In this document: piece after piece, positions 24,931 to 33,121 of the stretch
How the letters are laid out: each line of letters starts with the position of its first letter
How positions within the stretch are numbered: position 1 is the first letter of the stretch
Assembly: GCA_903926465.1 (NCBI GenBank)
Contig: CAIYJE010000092.1
Span: 1 to 33,148 of the forward strand
Reading direction: 5' to 3'
Source: an uncultured Planctomycetales bacterium
GTDB taxonomy: Bacteria > Planctomycetota > Planctomycetia > Isosphaerales > Isosphaeraceae
DNA: 33,148 bases
Notes under the pieces: model-generated
What the model was told of the DNA's origin: nothing
What the model saw: the letters and a program-made list of their open reading frames with translations, nothing else
The model's database searches: none
Position numbers and translations under genes: made by a program

Positions 24931-25513
24931 GGGAGGCCCCTGGTGGAATGGCGTCAAGTGCCTGCTGAATCGAGGTGATCGCAGCGTGATGATCTACGTC
25001 TGAAAGCACCGGTACCAGCCCCGCCATGGAGATTGGCTCTGGCAACGGCACCCACGAGTGGCAGCCCTGAAACTCGGGCCGCTGAGCAAGCCAGAAGATT
25101 TCAGGACGCTTGTAAACACGAACGGTGAGCAACCAGAGCCCCGGTGTGCGGTACCGGAAGCGACTTTCCAAAGTCTCTGGTGTCCACAGGTGGAAACAGT
25201 CTAAAGCCCTGACCTGCGCCAGGTTTTCCAGCCTGATCACGTGAACAACCTCAGCCAGACCGGTGATGGCAATCCGCGGATCGGTGGGCTCGTCGGGTGC
25301 CACCACTCTTAACCCCTGAGCTTGCTGGTGGGTATAGGTGGGGAACAGCCAGAAACGGGCATGTTCGGGCGTGAATCGTCCCTGAGCTTCAGCGATTCCC
25401 CCTTTGCGGAGGATGATCGACTGCTGGCCAGCTTCCAGAGCCTGGCAAATCCCAGCCCATTCCTTGAAAGCGATATCGCAGGATCCGGATTCAGTGAGGG
25501 CGGGAGTGTTCAT
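24923..25513 (-). CDS. DUF1802 family protein
   Basis: 196 residues. The opening motif AFKEWAGICQALEAGQQSII followed by LRKGGIAEAQGRFTPEHARF and WLFPTYTHQQ is typical of DUF1802. The C-terminal half has a conserved aromatic patch (RYRTPGLWLLTVRVYKRPE). There is no signal peptide or membrane helix, so it should be cytoplasmic. The function of the family is unknown. The start ATG overlaps the gpsA stop (ATGA), and its own stop overlaps the rhomboid start by 8 bases. It is thus the middle gene of a tightly coupled gpsA-DUF1802-rhomboid unit. Confidence 0.85.
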   Translation of the reverse strand: MNTPALTESGSCDIAFKEWAGICQALEAGQQSIILRKGGIAEAQGRFTPEHARFWLFPTYTHQQAQGLRVVAPDEPTDPRIAITGLAEVVHVIRLENLAQVRALDCFHLWTPETLESRFRYRTPGLWLLTVRVYKRPEIFWLAQRPEFQGCHSWVPLPEPISMAGLVPVLSDVDHHAAITSIQQALDAIPPGASHE

Positions 25514-26523
25514 GCGGTGGACTCTCGCTTGGGGGGGCGCAGCATGAGGTCCGAGAGTGCGTTCAGAGGGGACTTTTGCTCATAGAGAATCGCATAGACA
25601 CTTGAGCAAATTGGCATGTCAATCTGGAACCGGGTGGCCACGTCATGGACCGCTCTGGCCGTACTGACACCTTCCGCCACATTGGTCATTGAGGCGAGAA
25701 TTTGCTCAAGCGGCTCGCCGCGACCGATTCTCAAGCCCACGCCTCGATTCCGGCCGAAAGGGCTGTAGCAGGTGGTGATCAGATCTCCCACGCCGGCCAG
25801 GCCCAGGAGTGTGGCAGACTCTCCCCCGCGTGCCACCACAAAGCGGGTCATCTCAACCAGTCCACGGGTCAGAAGTGCGGCCTTGGCATTATCGCCGAAG
25901 CCCAGCCCATCGCAGATGCCCGCGGCAATTCCCATGATGTTCTTGAGCGCTCCAGACATCTCCACGCCTGGCCGGTCGGTATTGGTGTAGACCCGGAACC
26001 GGCCATGATTGAGGGAAGTCTGGACTCGCGTGTTCAGAACAGAATCTGGTCCAGCCACCACCACCGATGCCGGTAACCCGCGGGCAATTTCTTCAGCGTG
26101 GCTGGGGCCACTCAGGACCGAGATTGATCGCGGGCCCAGTTCTTCAAGAAGCACATCGCTGGGCCAGCGGAAGCTGTTGACTTCCAGCCCCTTGATCACG
26201 CTCAGAACCGGCACTCCGGCCGGTATCAGCGGAGCCAGAACCTTCAGGGTTGACCGCAGGAAGCACGAGGGAATCGCCACCACAATCAGGTCGGCCCCGG
26301 CCAGAATCACCTCAGGTTGCGAAGAGATTGGCAGGTCGCTCGGAATTGGCACTCCCGGCAGGTGGCGCGGGTTTTCCCGCAGCCTACGCATTTGCTCGGC
26401 CAGTTCGGGGTCGCGGGCCCAGAGCGCCACCGTGCCGGTATGGCCGGCGAACAGGATGGCCAGGGCCGTGCCCATCCCTCCAGATCCCAGAATGGCCACG
26501 CGACCGAACGGCGTTCCAGGCAT
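25510..26523 (-). CDS. gpsA: NAD(P)-dependent glycerol-3-phosphate dehydrogenase
   Basis: 337 residues from the ATG at 26521-26523, selected because GAGGTGA lies 5 bases before it. A GTG two codons earlier is too close to that site. It reduces dihydroxyacetone phosphate to sn-glycerol-3-phosphate for phospholipid synthesis. The Rossmann motif is AILGSGGMGTALA. LSVIKGLE contains the conserved first Lys, LSGPSHAEEIA is a family block, and MSGALKNIMGIAAGICDGLGFGDNAKAAL holds the catalytic Lys near residue 194. GVGDLITTCYSPFGRNRGVG and NVAEGVSTA complete the signature. It is co-transcribed with DUF1802 and rhomboid genes; phospholipid precursor supply next to a membrane protease may or may not be meaningful. 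Confidence 0.95.
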   Translation of the reverse strand: MPGTPFGRVAILGSGGMGTALAILFAGHTGTVALWARDPELAEQMRRLRENPRHLPGVPIPSDLPISSQPEVILAGADLIVVAIPSCFLRSTLKVLAPLIPAGVPVLSVIKGLEVNSFRWPSDVLLEELGPRSISVLSGPSHAEEIARGLPASVVVAGPDSVLNTRVQTSLNHGRFRVYTNTDRPGVEMSGALKNIMGIAAGICDGLGFGDNAKAALLTRGLVEMTRFVVARGGESATLLGLAGVGDLITTCYSPFGRNRGVGLRIGRGEPLEQILASMTNVAEGVSTARAVHDVATRFQIDMPICSSVYAILYEQKSPLNALSDLMLRPPKRESTA

Positions 26524-26589
26524 TCTCACCTCAAGGAATCACGATTGGGCATCAATCTGTTATCAAGCCGATCAATCCCAGCTCGGAGT

Positions 26590-27270
26590 TCAGCTCACTC
26601 TCAAGCGTTCAACCCAGGTACTTACCGGGAACTCCACCAGGTTGGCCACCGTATGGTCCGCTCCAGCCTCGTTTAGCTGGATCAGCGGCTTGGTGGTGCC
26701 CACGCCAATGACCAGCATGCCGGCCGCCTTGGCCGCTTGAATGCCAACCACGGCGTCTTCAAAAACCAAGGCCCGCCGGGGGTCGATGCCCGCCTTACGG
26801 GCCGCGACCAGGAAGACTTCCGGGTCTGGTTTGCCGTTGCGGATATCTTCAAGGCTGGAAATTGCGGCGAAACAATGCTTCACGCCGCAAACGTCCAAGG
26901 TCAATTCCAGGTTGGCCAACGGAGCGCTTGAGCCAATGGCAAGCACCACTCCGTGGGCCATCAAGCTGTCGATCAGTTCGCGAACGCCAGGCATGAGCGC
27001 GATCTGGCTACGGGCAACCTCTCGATAGCAATCTTCTTTCAGATTGCCGAAGCGGGCGATCTCGTCGGCCGAGGGGGCTGCGTCTCCCAGCAGCCGCTGG
27101 AAGATGCTGGGATTGGTCATGCCGAAGGTGTCATGAATAAATTCACGTGTGAATGGCAGGCCGGTGCGGCGTCCAAGTTCGAGCCAGGATTCCAGGTGCA
27201 GGTCAAAGCTGTCGACAAGTACGCCGTCGTGGTCAAAGATTACCAGACACGGCTCTTCAATTGCGCTCAA
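26590..27270 (-). CDS. HAD-superfamily phosphatase/beta-phosphoglucomutase-like hydrolase
   Basis: 226 residues if started at TTG 27268-27270, which has AAGG 9 bases upstream and gives the normal family length. The open frame extends to a GTG at 27423, but that codon lies inside a strong hairpin and the added 51 residues are Ser/Pro/Thr-rich without family likeness. HAD motifs are all present: LVIFDHDGVLVDS (nucleophile Asp13, acid Asp15), IGSSAPLAN (motif II), NGKPDPEVFL (Lys of motif III) and VFEDAVVGIQAAKAAGM (motif IV). The cap domain TFGMTNPSIFQRLLG resembles beta-phosphoglucomutase/sugar phosphatases. The substrate is not predictable. Its stop is 66 bases from the gpsA start. Confidence 0.85.
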   Translation of the reverse strand: MSAIEEPCLVIFDHDGVLVDSFDLHLESWLELGRRTGLPFTREFIHDTFGMTNPSIFQRLLGDAAPSADEIARFGNLKEDCYREVARSQIALMPGVRELIDSLMAHGVVLAIGSSAPLANLELTLDVCGVKHCFAAISSLEDIRNGKPDPEVFLVAARKAGIDPRRALVFEDAVVGIQAAKAAGMLVIGVGTTKPLIQLNEAGADHTVANLVEFPVSTWVERLRVS

Positions 27271-27410
27271 TGACGTGGGCCTTGAAAGAGTTTGAGGTGT
27301 GGATAAGGCTGATCTGGAAGCATTTGGATGCTGTCCAGATGGCTGGGCCAGAACCGTGAACGGAGCACGTGTGGATCTGGGTGGAAGTGGATCAGAGGCC
27401 GGGCTCGAAT

Positions 27411-27447
27411 GGGGGACGGTCACCTGGAATTTCAGGTGACCGCCCCC
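27411..27447. terminator. Long hairpin, probable terminator after the 686-residue secreted protein gene
   Basis: GGGGG-A-CGGTCACCTG (27411-27426) pairs with CAGGTGACCG-CCCCC (27433-27447): 15 base pairs with one bulged A and a 6-base loop. It begins 20 bases after the stop of the minus-strand gene ending at 27467. A T5 run (27451-27455) follows on the plus strand and an A5 run precedes it on the minus strand, so the structure is best suited to the plus direction but may act both ways. Confidence 0.6.
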
Positions 27448-27466
27448 AGCATTTTTCGATCGTCAA

Positions 27467-29527
27467 TCAACCCTGGGGGCGTGGGGCAAGAATCAGCCGC
27501 AGCCAGCCAGAGGGGTCTAGCGGGCTAACATCAACCAGGGCCACGTCTGGCCGGTTCAGGGCCGCAACGGGTAGGTCGAATGTCTGGCCCACAATCTTGC
27601 TGCTCAACCCAGCGGAAACTACACGAGAGACGATGGGGTTGAGCGGCTGGGCCGATGCTTCGTCTTTATCAATGGCTTTCACGCTGAACTTGGGGTCCAG
27701 GTTGAAAGAGGTGACCTTGGCCTTGAGCGCTGGGGGGACCGCGGGGTTCGATCGGTCGAGGAAGACCGACAGTCCCAGTTGGACCGATGGTGCGGCAATT
27801 CGGTAAACGCTGGCGGCTGGGCCACCCACTGCGCCGCCTTTGAGTTGCGAGGGAGCAGGCACATCAAGCTGAAAATCTGGGATGGAGACGAGCAAGTCTC
27901 CGTTGCTGGCCACGCTGTAGTCTGGAGCCCTGGACGGCTTCAGAATTCGAACCAACTGCGAAGCATTACCGGCTTGCTGGCCTTGCTGGACCGCTTCCAG
28001 ATAGGCAGGAAATTCAACGTTGCGGCTGATTTTGGGGGCGGTACCGGGCGCTGCGGTTCCGGCAGGCGCTTCAATTTGCAGCGAGGTGATGCCCTGAATT
28101 TCCGGGTTCTTGAACGCCCCATCGGTGAAATTGGCCAAGACCGAAGGGACGTGAAGATCGGCGGTAATGCCCGGTTGGAAGGACAGCAGCTTGCGAGGCT
28201 GCGGGAAGGTTGCCCGCCGCGGCTTTGGAGAGTCAAAGCTGTACAGGTTTCCGTGGGCGGTGGCGTAATTCGAACCAGTGGTCAGTCTCAGATTTGTGAT
28301 TCCGACACCGTTCGCCCCCACGGTCTGACCGTCTAGCACGTAGGGCCTGAACAGGGCATTGGCTCTGGCGGCTCCCTGCGAGGACTTGATTCCGGAAAGC
28401 TCACGAGCGTTCGAAACCACTTCGCCGGGCAGTTTCGCCATCACCCCTTGTTGAACCTTATCGGTGATCGCCTTCTGGTTCTGGCCCAGCAAAGAGGCGA
28501 ACATCCGCTTGAATCCGGCTCCGGCCACGGGCGTGGTATTCACGGCGGCGTTGACGGCGTGCTGGTAACCTTGTGCCAGTTGCAGGCCGGTGCCAATCTG
28601 GAAAAGGGCCACCATGGTCACCACGGCATCGTCTCTTGTGGTGGCCGAGAAGCGGTACATGCTGGTGGCTTGCTTGGCACGAGGGTCATTGGCTTCCATC
28701 TGCTGCTCAAAGCCCTGGATGGACGTCATGCTGGTAAAGGCCTGCTGAACCACAATCTGAACGCCGTCGGCGGTGGGCTGGAACCCAATCCCCTGCACCG
28801 GCCCGGGCGTGACGTAAGACCACTGACCTTTGAAGAAGATCGGGCCTGGTTCCACAATTCCCTTGGGCATGATGAAAGATGTGAGTGCCGAGTGGTCTAT
28901 GGTCACTTCCACGTTCGGCTGCAGGTACAAGCTTGCGAGCGCAGCCACCAAGGTGTCTGAGTGAGCATTGGCCGGCAGATCGGTTCGGGTTTGGAGCGTG
29001 CTGATGGCGTTATCGATCGACTCGGCGGCCCTGGTGCGATCGGCTGGGGTTTTGGCCCCTTCAAGTGCACCCACGGCCGGGCGCAAGGTTTTCTCAATGA
29101 AATCGGCCCAGCGCTCACGCTCTGGCGACCCCTTGGTGGTCTGTGCCAAGGTCTGGTACTCGGCCCAGGCCAGCGCAATTCGGGGCCTTAGCCAGTAACG
29201 CAGGTCGTCACGCACCTGAGCCTCTGCCGGCGAGGTCGTTTGATCCAGGGTGGCCACAGACTGGTGCAGCCGGTTCAAGGCGGCCACCCGGGCGTCTGCA
29301 TCGGTGGTGCCGGAGTAGGCCTGGAGGTCGGTCCGCAACCCCTTCACGAAGTCGGTTGCCCTGGCAAGTTCAGGGTTGGTGGCCGGGTCTAGGCCCTGCC
29401 ACTGCTTCTCAAGGCTCACGATCGAAGCTTCAATTTCCGCATAACTGGGAGCAGGAGTTGTCTGCGCCTCTCCACGTCCCATCAAACTCGTCAGTAAAAC
29501 AGTCAGGCCCAACCATGAGCATTTCAT
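27467..29527 (-). CDS. Large secreted protein of unknown family
   Basis: 686 residues. The start ATG at 29525-29527 is set by AGGGAG 6 bases upstream and by the signal peptide that follows (MKCSWLGLTVLLTSLMGRGEAQ); the open frame continues upstream to 29752 without such features. Residues 25-200 are helical and Ala/Thr-rich (YAEIEASIVSLEKQWQGLDP, DARVAALNRLHQSVATLDQ). The remainder alternates beta-rich and linker segments, with VEVTIDHSALTSFIMPKGIVEP and FQPTADGVQIVVQQAFTSM in the middle and LVDVSPLDPSGWLRLILAP at the end. No known catalytic motif and only isolated cysteines are seen. It sits after a membrane-anchored TPR gene and before a strong hairpin. Function not recognised; an envelope or surface role is plausible. 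Confidence 0.8.
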   Translation of the reverse strand: MKCSWLGLTVLLTSLMGRGEAQTTPAPSYAEIEASIVSLEKQWQGLDPATNPELARATDFVKGLRTDLQAYSGTTDADARVAALNRLHQSVATLDQTTSPAEAQVRDDLRYWLRPRIALAWAEYQTLAQTTKGSPERERWADFIEKTLRPAVGALEGAKTPADRTRAAESIDNAISTLQTRTDLPANAHSDTLVAALASLYLQPNVEVTIDHSALTSFIMPKGIVEPGPIFFKGQWSYVTPGPVQGIGFQPTADGVQIVVQQAFTSMTSIQGFEQQMEANDPRAKQATSMYRFSATTRDDAVVTMVALFQIGTGLQLAQGYQHAVNAAVNTTPVAGAGFKRMFASLLGQNQKAITDKVQQGVMAKLPGEVVSNARELSGIKSSQGAARANALFRPYVLDGQTVGANGVGITNLRLTTGSNYATAHGNLYSFDSPKPRRATFPQPRKLLSFQPGITADLHVPSVLANFTDGAFKNPEIQGITSLQIEAPAGTAAPGTAPKISRNVEFPAYLEAVQQGQQAGNASQLVRILKPSRAPDYSVASNGDLLVSIPDFQLDVPAPSQLKGGAVGGPAASVYRIAAPSVQLGLSVFLDRSNPAVPPALKAKVTSFNLDPKFSVKAIDKDEASAQPLNPIVSRVVSAGLSSKIVGQTFDLPVAALNRPDVALVDVSPLDPSGWLRLILAPRPQG

Positions 29528-29610
29528 TGCCGTCTCCCTGTAGTTAGCCTCACGCTGAATTCCGGGGGCACTCGCGAGGTGCTGCATATCAATTGTGTAT
29601 CGCCCGGCCA

Positions 29611-29631
29611 GTCGGCCCGCTTCAGGCCGAC
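29611..29631 (-). other. GC-rich hairpin in the leader of the 686-residue secreted protein gene
   Basis: GTCGGCC (29611-29617) and GGCCGAC (29625-29631) are perfect 7-bp arms with a 7-base loop. They lie 84 bases before the start codon in the 271-base gap to the TPR gene. This could be a terminator remnant of the TPR gene (no U-run) or a 5'-leader structure. Confidence 0.35.
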
Positions 29632-29798
29632 GCAGCAAGTTTCCGGAGGCAAAGCATCGTTGTAACAATTGGTCGTAATCTACCACCGAGTTTACCCAGC
29701 ATAACAACAGGCTGAGCTTCTCGTAACCGACTTGCCCGGATGCCAGAGTCACTCAGCGTGGCAAAGGCTCTTGAGGGGGCCGTCTCTGGGAGACTCGT

Positions 29799-31064
29799 CT
29801 AGCTACTGAACTCGCTGGCAATTTTGAGCCAGGCGTCTCCTTCTCGGTCGAGCCTTGCTTGCTTACAGGCACGCCCCAGTCTCTTCAGGATCTCCGGCGA
29901 GATATCGGTGGGATCTTTTTCGTAACGGTCGGCAAAGTCATTCCAGGCCTCACGTAGCGCATCTCGGCCGGCGTTGAGCTGGTTGCGTGCCTCTGCCCAG
30001 CGTGCGGCTTCTTCCTTCCGGCCCAGCCTGAGCAAGACCTGGCCATAACGATGCACGGCCTCAGAGTCATCGGGACGAGTTTGCAGATAACGCTCCTGAA
30101 AGCTTGCGGCTTGCTCCAGTTCTCCGTCGTTCTGGGCAACAATGGCCTTGATCTTCAAGATTGCGCTTCGGTCTTGGGCGATGAGTGGGAGGGAAACCAT
30201 TTGAGCTTTCAAGGTATCCATCTCTCCCTGCCTTAAAAGAACGCTCAGGTGCCGCTCTTTGAGGTCAAGGTTGTTCGGGTCGAGTTCGCTGGCCTGTTGA
30301 TACAAGCGGAGAGCTTCACCCAGATTCCCGAGCTGATCATAGGCGGCCGCCAGGCCGCCCAGAGCATTCGCGTCTGCGGGGTCGGCGGCCACAAACGGGC
30401 TCAGGAATTCAATGCTTAGTTCTGGTTTGGTTTGCTCGAACTCGCTGCGCATCCGCATCGTCAGCCCGGTCACGGTTTCCGGCCCGCTTAACTGCGGATA
30501 CATTTGCCAGAACATGGACTTGAACTCATCCCAGCGTTCCTCCATGGCAAAGATCGCCAGAAGCTCAATCTCTGCATTCACCCGGATCACGGCCCCAACT
30601 GGGCTCTTCAGAGCACAGTTCCGAAAGGCTTGCTCCGCATCACGGCCCCGATGCAACGCGAAGTGAGCTTTCCCCTCAAAATAGAACGCCTCGGGCTTTA
30701 GCAGCGAGAAATCTGGAATCTTCCGGAGCGCAGCGATAACTCCAGGCATGTCGTTGGTGCCAGTGCGAGCCCTGGCAAGCAGGAACCACGCACGAGTATC
30801 TCTGGGATCGTTCTGAGTGAGCCGTTCCGCCCCAGCCACGGCGAGCCCAAATTGCTTCTTCTTGATTGCCTGTTCAACGGCCGCCGCACTATCGGGAACC
30901 CAAGGCTGCCAGATCCAGAGGCCCACCCCCGCCGCAGCCGCCAGCGCAAGCAAAACCAGCAAAGGAATTGCCAGGCGGGACATGATGGGAGAACGGCTGG
31001 CCACGGAAATAACCTGTGTGTCTACGGTCCCAGGCGTTGAGGCGGAAGAATCTGGTGATGACAC
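29799..31064 (-). CDS. Membrane-anchored TPR-repeat protein
   Basis: 421 residues from GTG at 31062-31064; an internal ATG (30983) directly before the membrane helix is the alternative. A Ser/Thr-rich cytoplasmic stretch of about 27 residues is followed by one membrane helix (RLAIPLLVLLALAAAAGVGLW). Then come tetratricopeptide-type repeats over about residues 60-410, clearest in ANALGGLAAAYDQLGNLGEA and DSEAVHRYGQVLLRLGRKEE. Such proteins act as scaffolds on the outer face of the membrane. It is co-directional with the upstream DUF1573 gene (102-base gap) and the downstream secreted protein, so the three may be an envelope-associated unit. No partner can be named from sequence. Confidence 0.85.
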   Translation of the reverse strand: MSSPDSSASTPGTVDTQVISVASRSPIMSRLAIPLLVLLALAAAAGVGLWIWQPWVPDSAAAVEQAIKKKQFGLAVAGAERLTQNDPRDTRAWFLLARARTGTNDMPGVIAALRKIPDFSLLKPEAFYFEGKAHFALHRGRDAEQAFRNCALKSPVGAVIRVNAEIELLAIFAMEERWDEFKSMFWQMYPQLSGPETVTGLTMRMRSEFEQTKPELSIEFLSPFVAADPADANALGGLAAAYDQLGNLGEALRLYQQASELDPNNLDLKERHLSVLLRQGEMDTLKAQMVSLPLIAQDRSAILKIKAIVAQNDGELEQAASFQERYLQTRPDDSEAVHRYGQVLLRLGRKEEAARWAEARNQLNAGRDALREAWNDFADRYEKDPTDISPEILKRLGRACKQARLDREGDAWLKIASEFSS

Positions 31065-31166
31065 GGAAGAAACAGGCTCCCGGAATGCAAAAGGGAGAGT
31101 GCGGGAGAGGAAGCTTGAGATTGATCCGGCCGGTCACGCGAGGGGAGCAACCGGTTTTTGGGGAAC

Positions 31167-32258
31167 TCAGGGTGCAACGGTTCCAAAGGCCGAGAGTTTC
31201 AACGGTGGGTCTTTTTCAAGGCTGGTCTGAAATTCCATGAGGAAGTGGTAATTGCCTGGTTCCGTGGGCATTTTGAAGGAGACGGTCATTTTCTGAAGTG
31301 CTTGAGGGGTGGTAGAGGGAGCACTGGCGGCAACATCTCCCTTCGTGGGGGTCATTGCGGTGACCGTGAACGGGGCGGAAGCCCGCAAAAGCACTTCACG
31401 ACTGACCTGCTGGCCCGGTTTAAAGGTTCCAAGTGTCAGGATGGCCGGACTCAGTACCACCGCTCCCTGGACATTGGCGGTAACCGAGATCGGGATCAGC
31501 GACGTGTTGGGATCATTGGTCTTGAGCGAGATCTCGTCTTTGAAGTAACCCAGCGGAACCGTGGTCTGGAGCTTGGCCGTAAGCTTGTACTGGACCGAGG
31601 ATGCGCTTCGGGAACCGGGCACCTCTTCAGCGTCGACAACCAGATGGGGGCTTGCTGTCTCGATGCCGAAAACCCCCCAGTTGGCCTGGCCGCCGTTATA
31701 GGTGAGTAGCATCGATTGCTCTGCCGGTTTCCCACGCGTGGCTGTACCAAAATCCACCACTCCCGGGTTGAGCTGGATATCTCCCCGGATCACGCATCGA
31801 AAGTTTAAGTCTTTGGAGGCCGAGGTTGGTCGATCGAAGTTGAGTACCAGGCCGGACGACTTCGGACCTTCGAATTTGGTGGTATCGAGGGTGGCCTCGA
31901 CAAATGTCTGAGTGCCTGGAGGAATGGTGCGTGCGCCCACCTTCACTTCGGTGCAGCCGCATTTGGTCTGCCAGTCCGAAATGTGAACTTCCTGATCACT
32001 GGAATTGATCAGCCGGAAGCGGTGCTTGATCCGGGTCCCGCGTGCCACGGTGCCCAGGTCATGAATGGGGTCTGGAAACAGCGAGTCTGCCCAGGTGGCG
32101 GCGGGAACTTGCATGGGTTCAAAACCGGCAACCAAGATTGCAAGCAGGGCGAAGAACATGGTCGCACCAACTCCAAGTTCGACCGAGCTTCTGTGCCGGG
32201 TCCTGATCGTCTGTGGGCAAATCTCGGATTCAGCCGAAGTTCGCGCCATGACACTCAT
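31167..32258 (-). CDS. DUF1573 domain secreted or membrane-anchored protein
   Basis: 363 residues from the ATG at 32256-32258; ATGs at 32249 and 32159 are alternatives. A basic N-terminal stretch (TIRTRHRSS) precedes a hydrophobic segment (GVGATMFFALLAILVAGF), giving a signal peptide or anchor. Three Ig-like beta repeats follow. The first carries the DUF1573 hallmark: HDLGTVARGTRIKHRFRLIN, then TKCGCTEVKV, then PPGTQTFVEATLDT. The second starts VVDFGTATRGKPAEQSM and the third ILTLGTFKPGQQVSREV. The domain is common in Planctomycetes and Bacteroidetes and resembles ASPM-SPD2-Hydin folds. Its role is unknown, with extracytoplasmic binding expected. It is divergent from the STAS gene. Confidence 0.85.
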   Translation of the reverse strand: MSVMARTSAESEICPQTIRTRHRSSVELGVGATMFFALLAILVAGFEPMQVPAATWADSLFPDPIHDLGTVARGTRIKHRFRLINSSDQEVHISDWQTKCGCTEVKVGARTIPPGTQTFVEATLDTTKFEGPKSSGLVLNFDRPTSASKDLNFRCVIRGDIQLNPGVVDFGTATRGKPAEQSMLLTYNGGQANWGVFGIETASPHLVVDAEEVPGSRSASSVQYKLTAKLQTTVPLGYFKDEISLKTNDPNTSLIPISVTANVQGAVVLSPAILTLGTFKPGQQVSREVLLRASAPFTVTAMTPTKGDVAASAPSTTPQALQKMTVSFKMPTEPGNYHFLMEFQTSLEKDPPLKLSAFGTVAP

Positions 32259-32520
32259 CAATTGTCCGACGCAGCCCCCCTAAGTCTCAAGGGGTAACCC
32301 TCTGACGATTCTGGCCAGGATGGAGCCGAGAGGCTGGCGATTGGTCCGAAGATTGATGGAAAAGGTCACATTTCTTGAGAAAGACGAGAAAATAAGGTAC
32401 CACGTTTCTTGTGCTTGCAACTTGTTCGGCGATCCAGATTCCCGAACAATCAAACCGGTTTTGCCAGTTCTGACCCCTTGAGGTTGCCGGCTGTGCGGTT
32501 AACCAGAGAGTGTCCACTTG

Positions 32521-32973
32521 ATGTTCAATCCGTCGGCCCGGGCGAAACAGCAAGATGGCTATTTTGTTGGTGAATTCTGGGACTGCTATCGTTTAGAGCC
32601 GGCCCAGGTGCAAGAGTTGCGTAAGTTTTATGAGGTTCATGCCTCCAATGGCGGCCAGCCCGGTCTGGTGATCGACTTGGGTGGAGTGACCTTTGCCGGT
32701 TCCACGGCACTGGCCGGTTTTGTGGCCATGCGCAGGAATGGTGTTCGCATTGTTCTGTTCAATGTGGATGAGAACGTCCGCGAGGTTTTCCGGGTCAGCG
32801 GCTTGGAACCGCTGTTCGGCTTTGCGGTCGATCAAGCTGGTGCCATTCGTGAGCTCATGCGGCTCTCAGGATCGGATCTGTCTGGGACCCCGTCGCCGGA
32901 CCCGGTCTCGCCCCCTTCCGTGGCTCGTCCGACTTCAGGCCCGTTACGCAGGTTGAAAGACAAGCCGTCGTGA
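32521..32973 (+). CDS. STAS-domain protein (anti-sigma factor antagonist-like)
   Basis: 150 residues from the ATG at 32521; a TTG just before it is less likely. The core LVIDLGGVTFAGSTALAGFVAM matches the central strand and loop of STAS antagonists, with Ser61 at the position phosphorylated by partner kinases (usual form DSSGL; here GSTAL, so the preceding Asp is Gly). The following strand and helix (RIVLFNVDENVREVFRVSGL and LFGFAVDQAGAIREL) also fit. The last 35-40 residues are a Ser/Pro-rich tail. No anti-sigma kinase or sigma factor gene is seen in this window. It may act in a partner-switching pathway encoded elsewhere. Confidence 0.8.
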   Translation: MFNPSARAKQQDGYFVGEFWDCYRLEPAQVQELRKFYEVHASNGGQPGLVIDLGGVTFAGSTALAGFVAMRRNGVRIVLFNVDENVREVFRVSGLEPLFGFAVDQAGAIRELMRLSGSDLSGTPSPDPVSPPSVARPTSGPLRRLKDKPS

Positions 32974-33016
32974 GTTCTTGAGCTTGACCGCATCCCTTGG
33001 TCACACACCAGGGCGA

Positions 33017-33045
33017 TTGCGCGATTTTAGGTAATCTGGCATGAT
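33017..33045 (+). promoter_or_regulatory. Candidate promoter for the gene at the right edge
   Basis: TTGCGC (33017-33022) and CATGAT (33040-33045) are separated by exactly 17 bases and lie about 77 bases before the last start codon. Both hexamers differ from the consensus at two positions or so. Found by eye. Confidence 0.4.
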
Positions 33046-33067
33046 TGTGCCGGTGTGATTTCTGCCG

Positions 33068-33086
33068 CTTGCTGGAGGACAGCAAG
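33068..33086 (+). other. Leader hairpin with GAGGA loop
   Basis: CTTGCTG (33068-33074) and CAGCAAG (33080-33086) form a perfect 7-bp stem whose five-base loop is GAGGA, a Shine-Dalgarno-like sequence. No start codon follows at a usable distance, so it is not the ribosome binding site of a visible gene. It may be a 5'-leader element. Confidence 0.4.
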
Positions 33087-33121
33087 GGTAGAAACTATCG
33101 CGACCGCAAGGAATCCGTGCC

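Noticed and set aside
27271-27423. 51-codon N-terminal extension of the HAD protein
   Set aside because: The GTG start lies inside a strong hairpin and the added residues are low-complexity, unlike the family.
29528-29752. 75-codon N-terminal extension of the secreted 686-residue protein
   Set aside because: The internal ATG has a near-perfect ribosome site and opens a signal peptide. The extension would bury that signal.
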